Assembly (NCBI RefSeq): GCF_031846585.1
Contig: NZ_JAVRHK010000018.1
Span: 3,985 to 67,984 of the forward strand
Direction: 5' to 3'
DNA: 64,000 bases
Source: Autumnicola musiva
Lineage (GTDB): Bacteria > Bacteroidota > Bacteroidia > Flavobacteriales > Flavobacteriaceae
Shown here one piece after another: positions 1-9,695 of the stretch; the first letter of the stretch is position 1, and every line of letters starts with the position of its first letter. Below the pieces are notes generated by a model. It saw only the letters and a program-made list of their open reading frames with translations, was not told where the DNA came from and did not search any database. The position numbers and the translations under genes are program-made.

Positions 1-347
1 GTCCTGTTAATCTCATCTGCCAGGATGATATTGGCAAAAACAGGACCTTTAATAAATTTAAACTGGCGGTTCTCATCTAAAATTTCGGCTCCCAGAATAT
101 CACTGGGCATAAGATCTGGTGTAAACTGGATTCGCTTAAAGTTAAGCCCAAGAGCCTTTGCAATGGTATTTACCATTAAAGTTTTGGCTAAACCGGGCAC
201 TCCTATTAACAAAGAATGCCCTCCGGAAAAAACGGAGAGCAGAATTTGATTTATCACCTCATCCTGGCCAACAATTACCCTGGAAATTTCCCTTTTTAAA
301 TGTTGATTTTTTTCAACTAATTTTTCTACAAGCGCAACGTCAGACAT
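1..347 (-). CDS. MoxR-family AAA+ ATPase, N-terminal part only
   Basis: The frame starts at an ATG at 347-345 and runs off the left edge of the window, so only about 115 N-terminal residues are visible. A Walker A loop (GVPGLAKT) follows a segment VGQDEVI, the usual N-terminal signature of MoxR AAA+ ATPases. The visible part ends within a Walker B-like stretch (IILADEINR). Known members act as chaperones that mature other proteins, often encoded beside DUF58 and VWA proteins. Those partners would lie to the left of the window and are not seen. The gene shares its direction with the foldase genes to its right, with only 10 bases between them, so it is probably in one operon with them. Confidence 0.9.
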   Translation of the reverse strand, partial: MSDVALVEKLVEKNQHLKREISRVIVGQDEVINQILLSVFSGGHSLLIGVPGLAKTLMVNTIAKALGLNFKRIQFTPDLMPSDILGAEILDENRQFKFIKGPVFANIILADEINR

Positions 348-357
348 TCAGATTATT

Positions 358-1788
358 CTACTTTTTCAACCAGTTACTGTTGTATTCACAGCTCCTGAAT
401 TTACCATTAATTTTAATATATGTATCGGCAATTTTTTCTTTTTGCCATTTTTCTATGGCTTCCAGTTGCTTTGCCTGTAATGCCAGGTCTTTAATTTTAA
501 GATAATCTGTGGCATAATTTGCCTCATGCTCGGCAACACGTTTGGTTACCTGGATAATTTTAAAAAACGGTTTGCCGGTACCATCCTGATCGCTTAACCT
601 TAAGGACATTTCTCCTTCTTCAAGATTTACCACTTGGTTATAAAGTGTGGGATCCAGCTTGGTAAGTTCAAATTTGGTATCCCCGGTTTGTGGATTCCTT
701 AGCCTTCCACCGTCACCACGGGTTTCATCTTCATCTGAAGATGCCTTAGCTGCTTCGGCAAAAGTTAATTCACCCTCATTTATTCTTTTTCTAATAGTAT
801 CAATTTCAGCTTTGGCTTTTTCCACTGTTGCATTGGTCACTTCAGGAATAATTAAAATGTGTCTTAAATCTACCTGCTGACCTCTTATTTTGTCAATTTC
901 TATAATATGGAAACCAAATTCAGTTTCAAAAGGCTCACTCACCTCCCCTTCCTGAAGACTGAAGGCAACATCTTTAAATTCCTTTACAAAATTATCTTTT
1001 CTTCCAAGAGAAAGGATAGATCCTCCTGTATTGGTATCGTCGGAATAAAGAATGGCTTTTGTCCTGAAACTGGCATCATTATCTACAACATCTGCCCGGA
1101 ATTCATTTAGCCTGTCTATGGCTTTTTGTTTTTCGCTTTCAGGAACTTCAGGCTCTATAACAATTTGTGAAATTTCAACCTCATCCCCAAAAATGGGCAG
1201 CTCATCTTTTTTCATTTCCTCAAAATAAGCCCTTACTTCTTCCGGTGTAACCTCAATCCCCTCAACAATTTTCTGTTGCATTTTCTGGGAAAGCTGTCTT
1301 TGTTTATTGATTTCAAAAAGTTCGTCCTGTAATTCTGATTCTGATCCTTTATTATAATACTCCACCACTTTCTCCATAGATCCAAGCTGCCTTACCATTT
1401 CTGCTATCTGCTGGTCTATATATCCTCTAATATCTGCGTCCAGCACTACAATACTATCCTGGACAGCATGGTGGGCATACAGCTTATTTTCCATTAAAGA
1501 ACCGGCCAGCTGGCATTCTGTAACATCTGCCGTAGACATATTCTGGCTCTGCATTTGCTTGTACATAAGATCAATGTCACTATCCAGAATAATATAATCT
1601 CCAACAACTGCCGCAATCCCTTCTACTCTCCTGCGCTCGTTGTTATTGGTTACTGTATTTTCAGCCACCTCTTCCTGCGGTTGGATAGCAGTACTATCGG
1701 TCACCACAACTTCCTGTGCATTTCCAGTAAGAGCTGAAAAGACAAGTATAATGCCTGCCGCGATTTTAGTTAAATATTTCAAATTCAT
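358..1788 (-). CDS. Periplasmic SurA-like peptidyl-prolyl isomerase
   Basis: A protein of about 476 residues with a signal peptide (hydrophobic AAGIILVFSALTGNA, then a likely cleavage before QE). A SurA-type N-terminal helical region is followed by two parvulin-like segments, visible as EVSEPFETEFGFHIIEI and LRHILIIPE with a following FAEAAKASSDE block. SurA-family proteins escort unfolded outer-membrane proteins through the periplasm and can isomerise X-Pro bonds. The ATG at 1788 is preferred to one at 1803 because it puts the signal peptide at the N-terminus. The gene overlaps the end of the next upstream gene by 23 bases, which suggests translational coupling. Confidence 0.85.
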   Translation of the reverse strand: MNLKYLTKIAAGIILVFSALTGNAQEVVVTDSTAIQPQEEVAENTVTNNNERRRVEGIAAVVGDYIILDSDIDLMYKQMQSQNMSTADVTECQLAGSLMENKLYAHHAVQDSIVVLDADIRGYIDQQIAEMVRQLGSMEKVVEYYNKGSESELQDELFEINKQRQLSQKMQQKIVEGIEVTPEEVRAYFEEMKKDELPIFGDEVEISQIVIEPEVPESEKQKAIDRLNEFRADVVDNDASFRTKAILYSDDTNTGGSILSLGRKDNFVKEFKDVAFSLQEGEVSEPFETEFGFHIIEIDKIRGQQVDLRHILIIPEVTNATVEKAKAEIDTIRKRINEGELTFAEAAKASSDEDETRGDGGRLRNPQTGDTKFELTKLDPTLYNQVVNLEEGEMSLRLSDQDGTGKPFFKIIQVTKRVAEHEANYATDYLKIKDLALQAKQLEAIEKWQKEKIADTYIKINGKFRSCEYNSNWLKK

Positions 1789-2632
1789 TATTTTTGATTG
1801 CATCTTTGGTAATATCTTTTTCTAATTCCTTTATTAATTCCAGTTTTTTCTTGTTGAGCAAAATCTGTTCTATGGTTGGTGCGGCATATTCCATCGGGGC
1901 CTGATCATTCCTTTCCAGCACATCTTTTACGTACACCAAATATACGTTTAGTGAATCTTCAAGCTGCAGATAATTCGATTTTTTTAGCAGCCGGGAACGA
2001 TCATCTACTGAAAGCGGCCCGATTTTATCATAAACTGCTTTGGTTCGAACCCAAACAGAATCGTTCATAGAATAGTTTTTAAACTGGAGGGCCAGTCTTT
2101 CCAATTCCGCCTTGTCTTTCTCATTAAAACGCTGAATAGCACGTTTAATTTCATCAAAATTGGTATTTTCCTTATCCAGGTTGATGTATCTTAGTTTCAC
2201 CAGGTCTTCATTCAGCCTAAAGCTTTCCCTGTTCTGCTCATAGTAAGCTTCTATCTCATCCGGATTAACCGCAGTATCCAGGCTCCTGGAGACCACAGCA
2301 TCGGTATATGCGTTGGTATAAATTTCATTTCGGTAATTCTCCACAAGATCATTAAATTCATCCTGCTGCTTCTGCGGAAGGTTTAATTCTGCCCGGTCTA
2401 TAAGCAACTGCTGCGTGGCCCACCTGTTAATATAATTTGAAACAATTAAAGCACTGTCTTCAGGGGAGGTGTCTTCATCTATAAGTGCCATAATATCTTC
2501 CTCATAAAGATAAGAATCATTTACCCGCACCACGACTTTTTGCTCCTTTGCCGGCTTAAAAAAGTTACAACCAGCAAAAATTAGAACCGAGAAAATCAGG
2601 ATTATTCCGTAAAAGTTTACTTTCAAACTCAT
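1766..2632 (-). CDS. Lipoprotein of the SurA/PpiC foldase group
   Basis: A 288-residue protein starting at the ATG at 2632. The frame is open further upstream, but this start gives a clean lipoprotein signal (ILIFSVLIFAGC, lipobox cysteine). The helical body resembles the SurA N-terminal chaperone region: a VVVRVNDSYLYEEDI start, paired helices, and a C-terminal helix near TIEQILLNKKKLELI. I see no convincing parvulin domain, so it is probably a chaperone-only member. It overlaps the downstream SurA-like gene, and the pair probably forms an outer-membrane protein assembly operon with the OmpH gene on the opposite side. Expected location: periplasmic face of a membrane. Confidence 0.75.
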   Translation of the reverse strand: MSLKVNFYGIILIFSVLIFAGCNFFKPAKEQKVVVRVNDSYLYEEDIMALIDEDTSPEDSALIVSNYINRWATQQLLIDRAELNLPQKQQDEFNDLVENYRNEIYTNAYTDAVVSRSLDTAVNPDEIEAYYEQNRESFRLNEDLVKLRYINLDKENTNFDEIKRAIQRFNEKDKAELERLALQFKNYSMNDSVWVRTKAVYDKIGPLSVDDRSRLLKKSNYLQLEDSLNVYLVYVKDVLERNDQAPMEYAAPTIEQILLNKKKLELIKELEKDITKDAIKNNEFEIFN

Positions 2633-2863
2633 TCTCAAATTTGGATGCAATTTATATACCAAACAAATTCCGATTTCGCCTGTATCCTTTAGCATGGCAA
2701 AAATAAGAAAACGTCCAGCATCTGCAAGTTATTGCGCAAAGCTTTGTAACTACTTCTATTTCTAATAAAGAAATTAATGCTTTCTTAAAAGATGGCACAC
2801 GTCTTGTTTTGCAGGAATAGCATAAAATTGCAAATTTTATAGGAAAAAGTAGCTTATGCCTCT

Positions 2864-2871
2864 TATATTTG
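2864..2871 (+). promoter_or_regulatory. Bacteroidota -7 promoter box for the OmpH gene
   Basis: TATATTTG fits the Bacteroidota -7 consensus TAnnTTTG and lies 20 bases before the ATG of the OmpH-like gene. I see no clear -33 TTG at the usual distance. Confidence 0.6.
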
Positions 2872-2890
2872 CGAAAAACATATAATAAAA

Positions 2891-3418
2891 ATGAAAAAAA
2901 CCGGATTATTTATCACACTTCTTTTTATGAGTGTAATGGCAGGTGCCCAAACCAAAACTGGAACTATTGATGCAGATTATATTCTCTCACAAATGCCCGG
3001 AATGTCGGAAGTTAATACAGGACTGGAAGAATATAACAAAGAACTACAGGCCGACCTGCAACAAAGCATAGGCAACTACGAAGGACTGGTTGCAGACTAT
3101 CAGGAAAACAACACCACCTTTACCGATGAGCAGAAAAAGCAAAAAGAAACTGAAATTATTGGTCTGGAGAATGAAATTAAAGGCTTCAGGCAAAAGGCTT
3201 CCGTGATGGTACAAATGAAACGGAATGAACTTACCACTCCTTTATATGAGAAAATAGATGCGGCCATGCGTAAAGTTATCGCTGCTGAAGGTTATACTCA
3301 TATTTTAAATGCGGGCGGCAATTCCCTGGCTTTTGCCTCTGAAGAATATGATATAACCCTGAAGGTAATGAAGGAAATGGGCATTTCTGCCCCTGCACCT
3401 CCGGAAGGAACTGAATAA
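2891..3418 (+). CDS. OmpH/Skp-like periplasmic chaperone
   Basis: A 175-residue protein with a signal peptide (LFITLLFMSVMAGAQ), then GTIDADYILSQMPGM, the conserved entry strand of the OmpH/Skp fold. A long charged coiled coil follows (roughly residues 45-125). Skp-type proteins are trimers that hold unfolded outer-membrane proteins in their tentacles. Its divergent placement beside two SurA-like genes makes a compact outer-membrane biogenesis locus. It has its own TAnnTTTG box and a hairpin terminator shared with guaB. Confidence 0.85.
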   Translation: MKKTGLFITLLFMSVMAGAQTKTGTIDADYILSQMPGMSEVNTGLEEYNKELQADLQQSIGNYEGLVADYQENNTTFTDEQKKQKETEIIGLENEIKGFRQKASVMVQMKRNELTTPLYEKIDAAMRKVIAAEGYTHILNAGGNSLAFASEEYDITLKVMKEMGISAPAPPEGTE

Positions 3419-3434
3419 AAACCTTTTAAAACTG

Positions 3435-3473
3435 AAAAGAGGCTGTTCGATAATTTCCGACAGCCTCTTTTTT
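3435..3473. terminator. Bidirectional hairpin terminator between OmpH gene and guaB
   Basis: A GC-rich stem (AAGAGGCTGT pairing with ACAGCCTCTT) is flanked by A and T runs, so it can end transcription from both convergent genes. Confidence 0.8.
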
Positions 3474-3491
3474 ATTCTTAGTAGCATTAGA

Positions 3492-4964
3492 TTACCTGCT
3501 GTAATTTGGAGATTCTTTGGTAATTGTTACATCGTGCGGATGACTTTCATGTATCCCTGAAGAAGTGATTTTTATAAATTTTCCGTTTTCCTTCAGCGCT
3601 TCGATATCTTTTGCTCCACAGTACCCCATGCCGGCTTTTAATCCGCCAATAAACTGGTGGATACTTTCTTCCAGTTCTCCTTTGTAAGGTACCCTTCCAA
3701 CGATTCCCTCAGGAACAAGTTTTTTAATATCATCTTCCACATCCTGAAAATAACGATCTTTGGACCCTTTCTGCATTGCTTCCACAGAACCCATTCCGCG
3801 GTAAGATTTAAACTTTCTTCCTTCGTAAATAATAGTTTCCCCGGGGGATTCCTTTGTTCCTGCCAGTAAAGATCCAAGCATTACACAATCGGCTCCTGCT
3901 GCAATAGCTTTGGGGATATCCCCTGTATACCGGATACCACCATCTGCAATTACTGGAACCCCTGTACCTTTAATTGCCGCAGCAACTTCCAGCACAGCCG
4001 AAAATTGCGGAAATCCAACCCCGGCAACCACTCTTGTAGTACAAATAGACCCTGGCCCAATACCTACCTTTACGGCATCGGCTCCTGCTTCCACTAAAAA
4101 TTTCGCAGCATCGGCCGTGGCAATATTTCCTACAACAACTTCAAGTTCCTGATATTTCTGCTTTACCTGTTTAAGTATTTCTACCACTCCCCGGGTATGA
4201 CCATGCGCAGTATCAATAATCACAGCGTCCACACCCGCAGCAACCAGTGCCTCTACCCTGTCTACCGCATCTAAAGTAACTCCTACTGCAGCAGCAACAC
4301 GTAACCTCCCATAACTATCTTTATTAGCCATAGGTTTTTGTGTGAGCTTGGTTATATCCCTAAAGGTAATAAGGCCAACCAGCTTATCTTCCTTATTCAC
4401 TACCGGAAGCTTTTCAATTTTATTTTCCTGAAGAATATCTTCAGCCTGCTCAAGGGAAGTTCCTTCAGAAACCGTTACCAGGTTTTGTGAGGTCATTACT
4501 TCCGAAATTGGTCGTTCATTATTTTTCTCAAAACGCAAATCTCTGTTGGTCACAATTCCCAGCAATTTTCCTTCCCCATCTACAATCGGGATTCCACCAA
4601 TGCTGTACTCTTTCATGTGGGCCTTTGCATCCTTTACTTTAGCCGAAATGGGTAAAGTAACAGGATCTATAATCATTCCGCTTTCTGCACGTTTTACTTT
4701 TCGCACTTTCAGGGCCTGTTGTTCTATCGTCATATTCTTATGCAGCACGCCAATACCACCTTCCCTTGCCATAGCTATGGCCATACGGGATTCGGTTACC
4801 GTATCCATAGCGGCAGAAACAATGGGCACATTTATGGAAATATTTCGGGTGAATTTTGTTCTGATGCTTACTTCGCGCGGCAATACTTCAGAAAATGCAG
4901 GCACTAACAATACGTCATCGTAAGTAAGGCCTTCTCCTAAGATCTTGGATTCGTGTGCAGTCAT
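3492..4964 (-). CDS. guaB: Inosine-5'-monophosphate dehydrogenase
   Basis: A 490-residue IMPDH, which oxidises IMP to XMP with NAD+ in guanine nucleotide synthesis in the cytoplasm. The N-terminal LTYDDVLLVPA, two CBS repeats between about residues 95 and 205, the catalytic cysteine loop GPGSICTTR, the IMP phosphate site ADGGIRYTGD and the flap with YRGMGS are all visible. The ATG at 4964 is chosen over the longer open frame because the family begins close to it and because a TAnnTTTG box lies at 4989-4996, inside the longer version. It is convergent with the OmpH gene. Confidence 0.97.
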   Translation of the reverse strand: MTAHESKILGEGLTYDDVLLVPAFSEVLPREVSIRTKFTRNISINVPIVSAAMDTVTESRMAIAMAREGGIGVLHKNMTIEQQALKVRKVKRAESGMIIDPVTLPISAKVKDAKAHMKEYSIGGIPIVDGEGKLLGIVTNRDLRFEKNNERPISEVMTSQNLVTVSEGTSLEQAEDILQENKIEKLPVVNKEDKLVGLITFRDITKLTQKPMANKDSYGRLRVAAAVGVTLDAVDRVEALVAAGVDAVIIDTAHGHTRGVVEILKQVKQKYQELEVVVGNIATADAAKFLVEAGADAVKVGIGPGSICTTRVVAGVGFPQFSAVLEVAAAIKGTGVPVIADGGIRYTGDIPKAIAAGADCVMLGSLLAGTKESPGETIIYEGRKFKSYRGMGSVEAMQKGSKDRYFQDVEDDIKKLVPEGIVGRVPYKGELEESIHQFIGGLKAGMGYCGAKDIEALKENGKFIKITSSGIHESHPHDVTITKESPNYSR

Positions 4965-4988
4965 GGCAATTAAGGATTTAATTGCGTG

Positions 4989-4996
4989 CAAATATA
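4989..4996 (-). promoter_or_regulatory. -7 promoter box for guaB
   Basis: On the minus strand this reads TATATTTG, 24 bases before the chosen guaB start codon. It fits TAnnTTTG and helps to decide the start. Confidence 0.55.
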
Positions 4997-5099
4997 AGCT
5001 CTTTTCAGTAGAAACGTATGATAATGGGGGCTTAATTATTCCTACTGAAATCTATAGTTAATTTTAAAAAAATCTAAGAAGGGTTCTATTCTGAAAAAA

Positions 5100-5963
5100 T
5101 TAATGATAAGCCCCAAAAACTTTTGAAGCTTCATTAAATGAAGATTCAAAACTGCCCATTTTTATATTATGATTAGCTTTTTTTGAAGTAAAGTAGGAAA
5201 CCATTCGTTCAGTAGGCATATTCCCGGTAAGTTCATCCTTGGCCATGGGACAACCTCCAAAACCCTGGATAGCACCGTCAAACCTATAACAGCCTGCTTT
5301 GTAAGCTGCATCCACCTTTTCATGCCAGCTGGACGGAGTAGTGTGCAGGTGCGCCCCGAATTCAATTTTTGGATACTTCGGAATTAGATTTGAAAAAAGA
5401 TAATCGATAATATCTGGGGTAGAACTTCCTATGGTATCTGATAATGAAAGAATTTTAACTCCCATTGCTGAAAGTTTTTCGGTCCATTCCCCTACAATCT
5501 CCACATTCCAGGGATCGCCATACGGATTTCCAAAACCCATGGAAAGATAAGCAACTACTTCTTTGTTTGAATTACCGGCTATTTCCAGGATTTCTTTCAG
5601 AATTTCTACAGATTCAGCTATGGTTTTATGGGTATTCCGCATCTGGAAATTTTCAGAAATAGAAAAGGGATAACCCAAATACCCTATTTCTTCATGAACA
5701 CATGCATCCTGAGCGCCGCGGGTGTTTGCCACAATTGCCAACAATTTACTCTGTGTGTTGGAAAGATCCAACTGCTTCAGTACCTCAGCAGTATCCGCCA
5801 TTTGCGGAATGGCTTTGGGAGAAACAAAACTTCCGAAATCTATGGTGTCAAACCCACATCTTAATAAAGCTTGGATATACTGCACTTTTTTTTCCGTGGG
5901 AATAAAGGATTTAATACCCTGCATCGCATCCCTTGGACATTCGATAAGTTTTATTTTTTGCAT
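5100..5963 (-). CDS. Hydroxymethylglutaryl-CoA lyase-like aldolase
   Basis: A 287-residue TIM-barrel protein of the HMG-CoA lyase / DRE-TIM family, which cleaves 3-hydroxy-3-methylglutaryl-CoA to acetoacetate and acetyl-CoA in leucine breakdown. Visible marks are the N-terminal KLIECPRDAMQG, the metal-ligand AHLHTT, and the signature GFGGCPMAKDELTGNMPTE with the active-site cysteine. A TATCTTTG box at 5969-5976 sits just before the start. The start fits the family. The exact acyl-CoA substrate is inferred from the family. Confidence 0.9.
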   Translation of the reverse strand: MQKIKLIECPRDAMQGIKSFIPTEKKVQYIQALLRCGFDTIDFGSFVSPKAIPQMADTAEVLKQLDLSNTQSKLLAIVANTRGAQDACVHEEIGYLGYPFSISENFQMRNTHKTIAESVEILKEILEIAGNSNKEVVAYLSMGFGNPYGDPWNVEIVGEWTEKLSAMGVKILSLSDTIGSSTPDIIDYLFSNLIPKYPKIEFGAHLHTTPSSWHEKVDAAYKAGCYRFDGAIQGFGGCPMAKDELTGNMPTERMVSYFTSKKANHNIKMGSFESSFNEASKVFGAYH

Positions 5964-6057
5964 ATGTCCAAAGATAAGGGAACAATTTTAAATTTTGAAA
6001 ATGGACTAAATATGAGAATGGTTTAAATTTTGCGGTTTGAGGTTTTTATTTTTCTTC

Positions 6058-6672
6058 TCAAATCAAAATCAATATCCCAATTGAAATAAACACCACCACC
6101 TGCACCCATTTTAAAATTACTCCGGAATTGGGGTGCCGTTTGAGATAAACTGAGATTTTCCCTGCCATCATTGCTACTGCTATAAAAATTAAAAATGCCT
6201 GCAACATAAACAGAAAACCGAGAACGTAGAATTGCAATACAGTATTTCCGGCAGGTTCCCATAGAAAGCCCGGGAAAAATGCCAGAAAATAAATCGTGAC
6301 TTTCGGGTTAAGTACATTCAATATAAATCCCTGTCTAAAAAGTGAAAATAAAGATTTTCTTTGCAGGCCTTCTGTAGAAAAGGCAATTTCAGGATCACTC
6401 TTATAAACCTGGTAAGCCAGGTAAAAAAGATAAAGCGCCCCAAAAACTTTTATAAGCATAAAGAGCACCGGCGAATTTTTAATTATTGCAGAAACGCCAA
6501 AAGCCACCAAACTGGTATGCACCAGGATTCCAGAAACTAACCCGAGTGCTACCACGATTCCGTATTTACTACCGTTTGCGATTCCTCTTACGAGCACATA
6601 AATAATATCCGGCCCGGGAGAAATCGTCAGCAAAACTGAAGCGGTTAAAAATGGTATCAGCTGTTCAAGCAT
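6058..6672 (-). CDS. LysE/RhtB-family amino-acid exporter
   Basis: A 204-residue inner-membrane protein with about six hydrophobic segments. The N-terminal ISPGPDIIYVLVRGIANGSK is the LysE/RhtB signature, and LNPKVTIYFLAFFPGFL is the second conserved block. Known relatives export amino acids such as homoserine, threonine or lysine. The substrate here is unknown. It stands alone between the HMG-CoA lyase gene and pyrD. Confidence 0.9.
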   Translation of the reverse strand: MLEQLIPFLTASVLLTISPGPDIIYVLVRGIANGSKYGIVVALGLVSGILVHTSLVAFGVSAIIKNSPVLFMLIKVFGALYLFYLAYQVYKSDPEIAFSTEGLQRKSLFSLFRQGFILNVLNPKVTIYFLAFFPGFLWEPAGNTVLQFYVLGFLFMLQAFLIFIAVAMMAGKISVYLKRHPNSGVILKWVQVVVFISIGILILI

Positions 6673-6808
6673 CTATGAGTTTGTGTTTGTTTAAAGTAAA
6701 AGGTAAAAAACCACAGTTCATAAACCATAACCGACAAGCTTTTCTATTCATCATTCCTCTTGTTTAGATTCCTGAATCTAGTTTCCAACTTCTTTTCGCA
6801 TAGAAAGT

Positions 6809-7837
6809 TTACTGCACAGCTTCCCTCTCCAGGATTTTTTTATTTATCTCCATTATCAACCCAGGGCCTTCGTAAATAAATCCCGTGTATAATTGAACCA
6901 GGCTGGCGCCGGCATCCAGTTTTTCCAGCGCATCTTCAGGAGAAAATATTCCTCCTACTCCAATTATTGGAAAGGCTTGATTACTTTTTTCAGCTAAAAA
7001 CCGGATTACTTCCGTAGAACGCTTCCGCAGTGGTCTTCCGCTTAAGCCCCCCATTTCATTTTTATTTTCAGAATGTAAACCATCTCTTGAAATGGTAGTA
7101 TTTGTTGCAATAATTCCGGCAATTCGGGTCTCCTCCACAATTTCAATAATATCCAGCAGCTGGGCATCGGTAAGATCGGGAGCGATTTTTAATAATATCG
7201 GCTTTTGTTTTGGACGGCCTGCATTTAACTTTTGAAGCGTAGTAAGTAAAAGAGTTAAAGGTTCCTTGTCCTGAAGCTCTCTTAAATTGGGTGTATTAGG
7301 AGAACTAACATTTACCACAAAATAGTCCACGTAGTCATACAGGGCCTTGAAACAGATTCTGTAATCTTCTACCGCTTCCTGGTTGGGCGTAACTTTATTT
7401 TTCCCAATATTACCGCCAATTAGCACATTTTTATTCTTTTTAAGGCGCTCCACCATTTCTTCCACTCCACCATTATTAAAGCCCATTCGATTTATTATCG
7501 CTTCATCTTCCCTAAGCCGGAACAGTCGTTTTTTCTCGTTTCCGGGTTGTGGTTTGGGTGTAACGGTTCCCACTTCAATAAAACCAAAACCGAGATTGGA
7601 AAGTTCTTTATAGAGTTTCGCATCCTTATCAAATCCTGCGGCAAGGCCTACGGGATTTTTAAATTTTAAGCCGAAAACCTCCCTTTCCAGTTTAGGATCT
7701 TCCACTAAAAACTTCTTCTTCAGAATCGAGGAAACTCCAGGAATTTTATTTAACTTTTGTAAAGTATCAAAAGTGAAATAATGGACTTTTTCAGGATCGT
7801 ATTTAAACAGGATCTTCCTGATGAGCGCTTTATACAT
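6809..7837 (-). CDS. pyrD: Dihydroorotate dehydrogenase (quinone), class 2
   Basis: A 342-residue flavoprotein of pyrimidine synthesis that oxidises dihydroorotate to orotate with quinone at the inner membrane. It has the class-2 N-terminal helical extension (KILFKYDPEKVHYFTFD), the FMN/substrate block NPVGLAAGFDKDAKL, the catalytic serine region NVSSPNTPNLR, and the phosphate-binding GVGGIFSPEDALEKL. The ATG at 7837 is favoured over one 18 bases upstream because it gives the family N-terminus. A TATTTTTG box at 7853-7860 overlaps the longer version. Confidence 0.96.
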   Translation of the reverse strand: MYKALIRKILFKYDPEKVHYFTFDTLQKLNKIPGVSSILKKKFLVEDPKLEREVFGLKFKNPVGLAAGFDKDAKLYKELSNLGFGFIEVGTVTPKPQPGNEKKRLFRLREDEAIINRMGFNNGGVEEMVERLKKNKNVLIGGNIGKNKVTPNQEAVEDYRICFKALYDYVDYFVVNVSSPNTPNLRELQDKEPLTLLLTTLQKLNAGRPKQKPILLKIAPDLTDAQLLDIIEIVEETRIAGIIATNTTISRDGLHSENKNEMGGLSGRPLRKRSTEVIRFLAEKSNQAFPIIGVGGIFSPEDALEKLDAGASLVQLYTGFIYEGPGLIMEINKKILEREAVQ

Positions 7838-7895
7838 AATGGCAGGTTTGTGCAAAAATAGCTTAAATTCGGTAGTGAGAAAACTTCAGGCGAAA

Positions 7896-9596
7896 CTAAA
7901 AACCTGCGGCGGTATCATCTCCCCTTCTGTCGGCACCTCCTTCAAGTTTTCCGTTAGGCAGCACTCGTATAGCGTCCACCTTTCCTATTACAGTAGACTC
8001 CCCTTCGTTGATATGGTAGCCTTTTGCCTTCAGGCTTTTCAGAATTTCAGCATTAAAGGCATTGGGTTCAAACAGAATTTCATCGGGCAGCCATTGATGA
8101 TGAAAACGTGGCGCATTTACCGCTTCCTGCATGGTCATGTTATATTCTTCCACATTCAATATTGTCTGCAAAACCGATGTAATAATAGTGGAACCGCCCG
8201 GGGAACCAAGCGTTAGCCATAGTTTGCCTTTTTTCTCTACAATAGTGGGAGTCATGGAACTCAGCATTTTCTTACCCGGCGCAATTGAATTTGCTTCGGC
8301 ACCAATAAGACCAAACATATTGGGTACTCCCGGTTTCGCACTAAAATCATCCATTTCATTATTCAGAAAAAATCCCAGTTCCTCCACATAAAGTTTAGAA
8401 CCATAAGCTCCGTTTAAAGTAGTAGTGGCCGCAATGGCATTTCCAAACTGGTCTACAATAGAATAATGGGTGGTTTCCATACTTTCGTAACCGGCAATTT
8501 CACCATGTTCAATTTCAGAAGAAGGGGTAGCTTCAGAAAAGCTGAAATTCTCCATCCGCCCTTCAAGATAATTTTCACCCAGTAAAACATCAACCGGAAT
8601 ATCAACAAAATCGGGGTCACCCAGGTAAAAACTCCTGTCCGCATACGCCCGTCTTTCTGCTTCTGTTAAAACCTGGATTGTTTTTACCGAATTATGCCCG
8701 TATTCATCAATAGGATAATCTTCAATCACCTTTAAAATCTGCCCCAATACAATTCCCCCGCTGGACGGCGGCGGCATGGAAATTATATTTAAATCATTAT
8801 ATTCCATATTAATGGGCTTTCTCCAAAACGTTTGATATTCTCTTAAATCCTGCATGCTCATAATACCTTTTTGCCGTTGCAGGTAGGCAATTATTCTCTC
8901 CCCCGTACGGCCATTATAAAATTCATCCCGGCCATTTTCGGCAATTCTTTGGAGCGTCCCGGCAAGGGCAAAATTCCTTATAGTATCCCCTTCAGCAAAA
9001 TCCCCGGAATAAAGGATGCTATCTTTATTTACCTGAACAAACATTTCCCTGTAACGTGCCAGGCTTGCCTCCTGATTTTCTGTGACTACATACCCGTTTC
9101 GCGCCAGGGCAATTACAGGTTTCAGAATTTCTTCCATTGGCATGGAGCCAAATTTTTCATGTACCGAAAAAATTCCAGCCACTGTTCCAGGAACTCCCAC
9201 AGCCATGCACCCAACTTTGCTCAAATTAGAAATCACCTCACCATTTTCATCCTGGTACATATCTTTGGTGGAAAGCAAGGGTGCCTTTTCGCGGTAATCA
9301 AGTGTGCCAGTTTCCCCGTTTGCCTTCCGGTAAACCATAAAACCACCTCCACCAAGATTTCCAGCGTATGGATAAACCACTGCCAAAGCCATTTCTGTAG
9401 CAATCATGGCATCAAAAGCATTTCCACCTTTCTTCAGAATAGACAAACCAATACCGGATGCTTCTTTCCTGGCCGAAACCACCATGGCTTTATCGGCAAC
9501 AAAACCCAGGCGTTCCGGAGAATCAGTAACAGCATCCACCCTGGTTTTACAGGAGCATATTGAAATGATAATAAGAAGCAGCAGTAGTTTTTTCAT
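7896..9596 (-). CDS. ggt: Gamma-glutamyltranspeptidase, lipoprotein form
   Basis: A 566-residue Ntn-hydrolase that hydrolyses or transfers the gamma-glutamyl group of glutathione and related peptides in the periplasm. The start at 9596 gives a lipoprotein signal ending in ICSCK. The self-processing threonine lies in ESMETTHYSIVDQ, and later substrate contacts appear at NNEMDDFS and MLSSMTPTIV. The small subunit would begin at that threonine. Its direction matches pyrD, with 58 bases between them, but the functions are unrelated. Confidence 0.94.
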   Translation of the reverse strand: MKKLLLLLIIISICSCKTRVDAVTDSPERLGFVADKAMVVSARKEASGIGLSILKKGGNAFDAMIATEMALAVVYPYAGNLGGGGFMVYRKANGETGTLDYREKAPLLSTKDMYQDENGEVISNLSKVGCMAVGVPGTVAGIFSVHEKFGSMPMEEILKPVIALARNGYVVTENQEASLARYREMFVQVNKDSILYSGDFAEGDTIRNFALAGTLQRIAENGRDEFYNGRTGERIIAYLQRQKGIMSMQDLREYQTFWRKPINMEYNDLNIISMPPPSSGGIVLGQILKVIEDYPIDEYGHNSVKTIQVLTEAERRAYADRSFYLGDPDFVDIPVDVLLGENYLEGRMENFSFSEATPSSEIEHGEIAGYESMETTHYSIVDQFGNAIAATTTLNGAYGSKLYVEELGFFLNNEMDDFSAKPGVPNMFGLIGAEANSIAPGKKMLSSMTPTIVEKKGKLWLTLGSPGGSTIITSVLQTILNVEEYNMTMQEAVNAPRFHHQWLPDEILFEPNAFNAEILKSLKAKGYHINEGESTVIGKVDAIRVLPNGKLEGGADRRGDDTAAGF

Positions 9597-9695
9597 AAGT
9601 TTAAGGTAATAGGTTTTCCCGATCATATATCTTTGTTATTACAGGGCAAAACATTTGCAAAATAGCCCATATTTCTATTACTAAAAACTCCTGAA